Origin: PALSA-693 sp963781155
GTDB taxonomy: Bacteria > Actinomycetota > Acidimicrobiia > Acidimicrobiales > Palsa-688
NCBI GenBank assembly: GCA_963781155.1
Contig: CAWAEC010000016.1
Location: 992,001-1,056,000 of the forward strand
Length of the DNA: 64,000 bases
Direction of reading: 5' to 3'
The notes beneath the pieces are model-generated. The model did not search any database. It was given only the letters and a program-made list of their open reading frames with translations, and was not told the DNA's origin. Of this stretch, positions 62,682 through 64,000 are shown piece by piece. The position numbers and the translations under genes are program-made. Each line of letters begins with the position of its first letter. Positions within the stretch are counted from its first letter, which is position 1.

Positions 62682-62915
62682 TCAGCCTCCCAGCTGGGCA
62701 GCGAGGCGCTCCAGAGTGGTGCCCATCATCTCCTGGTTCTTGGCGGGGCGGTCCTCGATGCCGGAGATCTTCACGCCACACTTCAGCACCGACTCGGGGA
62801 GCAGGTTCTCGGTCCACTTGGTGACCCGGCATCCCCCGTGCGTAGGTTCGATCCGGTATCCGCACGTCGCGTAGCGAACATCGCCTGCCGAACACTCGAA
62901 GGTAAATGCCCGGCC
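62682..62915 (-). pseudogene. SRPBCC (polyketide cyclase-like) protein, C-terminal fragment
   Basis: Minus strand: GRAFTFECSAGDVRYATCGY, RIEPTHGGCRVTKWTENLLP, ESVLKCGVKISGIEDRPAKN and EMMGTTLERLAAQLGG, the C-terminal half of an SRPBCC-fold ligand-binding protein. The N-terminal half is replaced by the relaxase fragment in another frame. The stop TGA is at 62682-62684. Confidence 0.7.
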
Positions 62916-62925
62916 CGGATCGGTT

Positions 62926-64000
62926 TCGGGCCGCCTGGCCGGAGGTGGCGGTGCCGATCACCTCACATCCCGATGCCTCGAAAGCGGCGGCGACCGCCGA
63001 CAGCACGGTGGTCTTGCCCGCCCCGGCCGCCCCCACCACGAGCTCGGCGCCCCGCCCCGAGGTGCACATGCCGAGAGCGGAGGTGCGTTGTTCAGCAGAC
63101 AGGGGTCCGCCGATGGTTTGCTCGACGGCCCGCATGGTCTGTTCGACCGTGGCCGACGATGCGGTGGAGGCGTCAATGCGTTCCAGTTGGCGGGCCACCG
63201 CCGCGGCGATGGCGTTCTCGGCGGCCAACACCGAGGCCAAAGCGTGCGCTGGTTCGCGGGACCCAGCCACCCCGACCAAAGGGATGACGTCGGGATCAGC
63301 GAGCGCCCGATCGGCCAACACCGCGAGCATCCGGGGATCCTGGCCGAACAAGTGCGGGGCCAACTCGACCAGCAGATGGCGGCGGGAGAACACTTTGCGC
63401 CGTGCCAGCTCCCCCTCTGGCGAGAGCACCTCGGCCAGCGTGTGCCGCACGCGTTTCAGCGACGGTTTGACGGGCGAACCGAGCTCGCGAGCGGCCGTCT
63501 CGATGGCTTGTGTCAGCCGCTTGGGGGGCCAGCCGATGTCAGCCAACTCGGTCTGCCACCTCTGCACCAACTCGGCCTCGACCGTGTCTTGTTTGGCCCG
63601 GCGGGTGGCTCGAGCGGCCACCGCCCGGGCCCGAGACGAGTTGTCTCCTCGCTCTTGGCAGGCGGCGTCGATCTCGGCCGACCGCTTCGAGTGAACGTCG
63701 ATAACCTCGTCGGGGACGCCGGCGATCCGCCAATGCCGCAGCCTCCCCGACGGGCCCGGATCGCCCTCGATCCCATACCCTAACTCGACCGCCACCCGCG
63801 CTGCTGCCACCCGGCCGACCATGGTCGCGGCGTGCAAATGCTCCCGCCACAACGCGGTGTCAGCCGCCTTCCAGCCACCCTTCTCGTCGCGCATCTCCAC
63901 CACGTTCGCCAACAAAACGTGATCGTGCGGGCAGGGATCTCCGGCCCTCGACGTGGCGTGGCGAGTATGCCCGTAGGTCAACCCGGAGGTGGGCGTGGCC
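62926..64000 (-). pseudogene. MobF/TraA-type conjugative relaxase, fragment (N-terminus beyond window, C-terminus lost)
   Basis: The visible ~358 residues include HATSRAGDPCPHDHVLLANV, the three-His metal motif of MobF relaxases, a helical middle with AVARQLERIDASTASS, and a Walker A ATPase motif VGAAGAGKTTVLSAVAAAFE typical of the helicase part. After TATSGQAARN homology ends abruptly at the SRPBCC fragment. MobF relaxases nick DNA at oriT and lead it into a recipient cell, so this is a relic of a plasmid or conjugative element. Confidence 0.75.

Overview
The window is high-GC DNA with GTG/TTG starts, dense 4-nt start/stop overlaps and many actinobacterial families (mycothiol-enzyme-like proteins, DUF4395, Lrp/TetR/MarR regulators, acyl-CoA enzymes). 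It most resembles a free-living actinomycete, possibly Acidimicrobiia-like. The phylum is well supported; the finer placement is a guess, because no rRNA or ribosomal protein gene is present.

Layout. 1-5.2 kb: the end of a helix-turn-helix gene, a cytochrome P450 remnant, two amidohydrolases and an acetyltransferase. 5.7-11.2 kb: a membrane protein, NudC and an acyl-CoA dehydrogenase that diverge from overlapping start codons, a small membrane protein and a PLP decarboxylase. 11.2-15.5 kb: an aromatic amino acid catabolic block (homogentisate dioxygenase, 4-hydroxyphenylpyruvate dioxygenase, divergent Lrp/AsnC regulator, phenylalanine hydroxylase) next to a pair of perfect hairpins. 15.5-18.3 kb: a conserved protein, an inositol-phosphatase-like protein, an ACT protein and a membrane protein. 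18.3-29.2 kb: the centrepiece, an eight-gene minus-strand operon (amidohydrolase, three AMP-forming acyl-CoA ligases, FAS1-like dehydratase, acyl-CoA dehydrogenase, two enoyl-CoA hydratases). It is tightly overlapped from the ligases downward. A near-consensus promoter with a 15-bp palindrome lies just downstream of a TetR gene. 29.3-36.5 kb: more amidohydrolases, a frameshifted phosphoesterase, a truncated globin, a beta-hydroxyacid dehydrogenase, a Rieske oxygenase and an NTF2-like protein. 37.1-39.1 kb: an IS1634-type element. 39.2-47.7 kb: a BKACE enzyme, a fifth PF04909-type amidohydrolase, a cupin, an epoxide hydrolase, a PRC-barrel protein, and a quinone oxidoreductase/MarR divergent pair with three repeated operators.

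From about 47.7 kb to the right edge the DNA looks like a decaying accessory region. It holds a composite amidohydrolase/CoA-transferase pseudogene, an aldehyde dehydrogenase tail, the 3' portion of a tRNA-Val (possible attachment site), a toxin-antitoxin pair, a duplicated F420/NADP-oxidoreductase-like gene flanking an epimerase-isomerase fusion, a chimeric glycosylase ORF, a frameshifted IS256-type element, and a MobF/TraA-type relaxase broken into an SRPBCC fragment.

Taken together the left 45 kb reads as a catabolic region: CoA ligation, beta-oxidation-like steps, ring hydroxylation and repeated use of PF04909-type hydrolases/decarboxylases. The substrate cannot be read from sequence. Several genes carry single-base frameshifts, which could be assembly errors or real decay.
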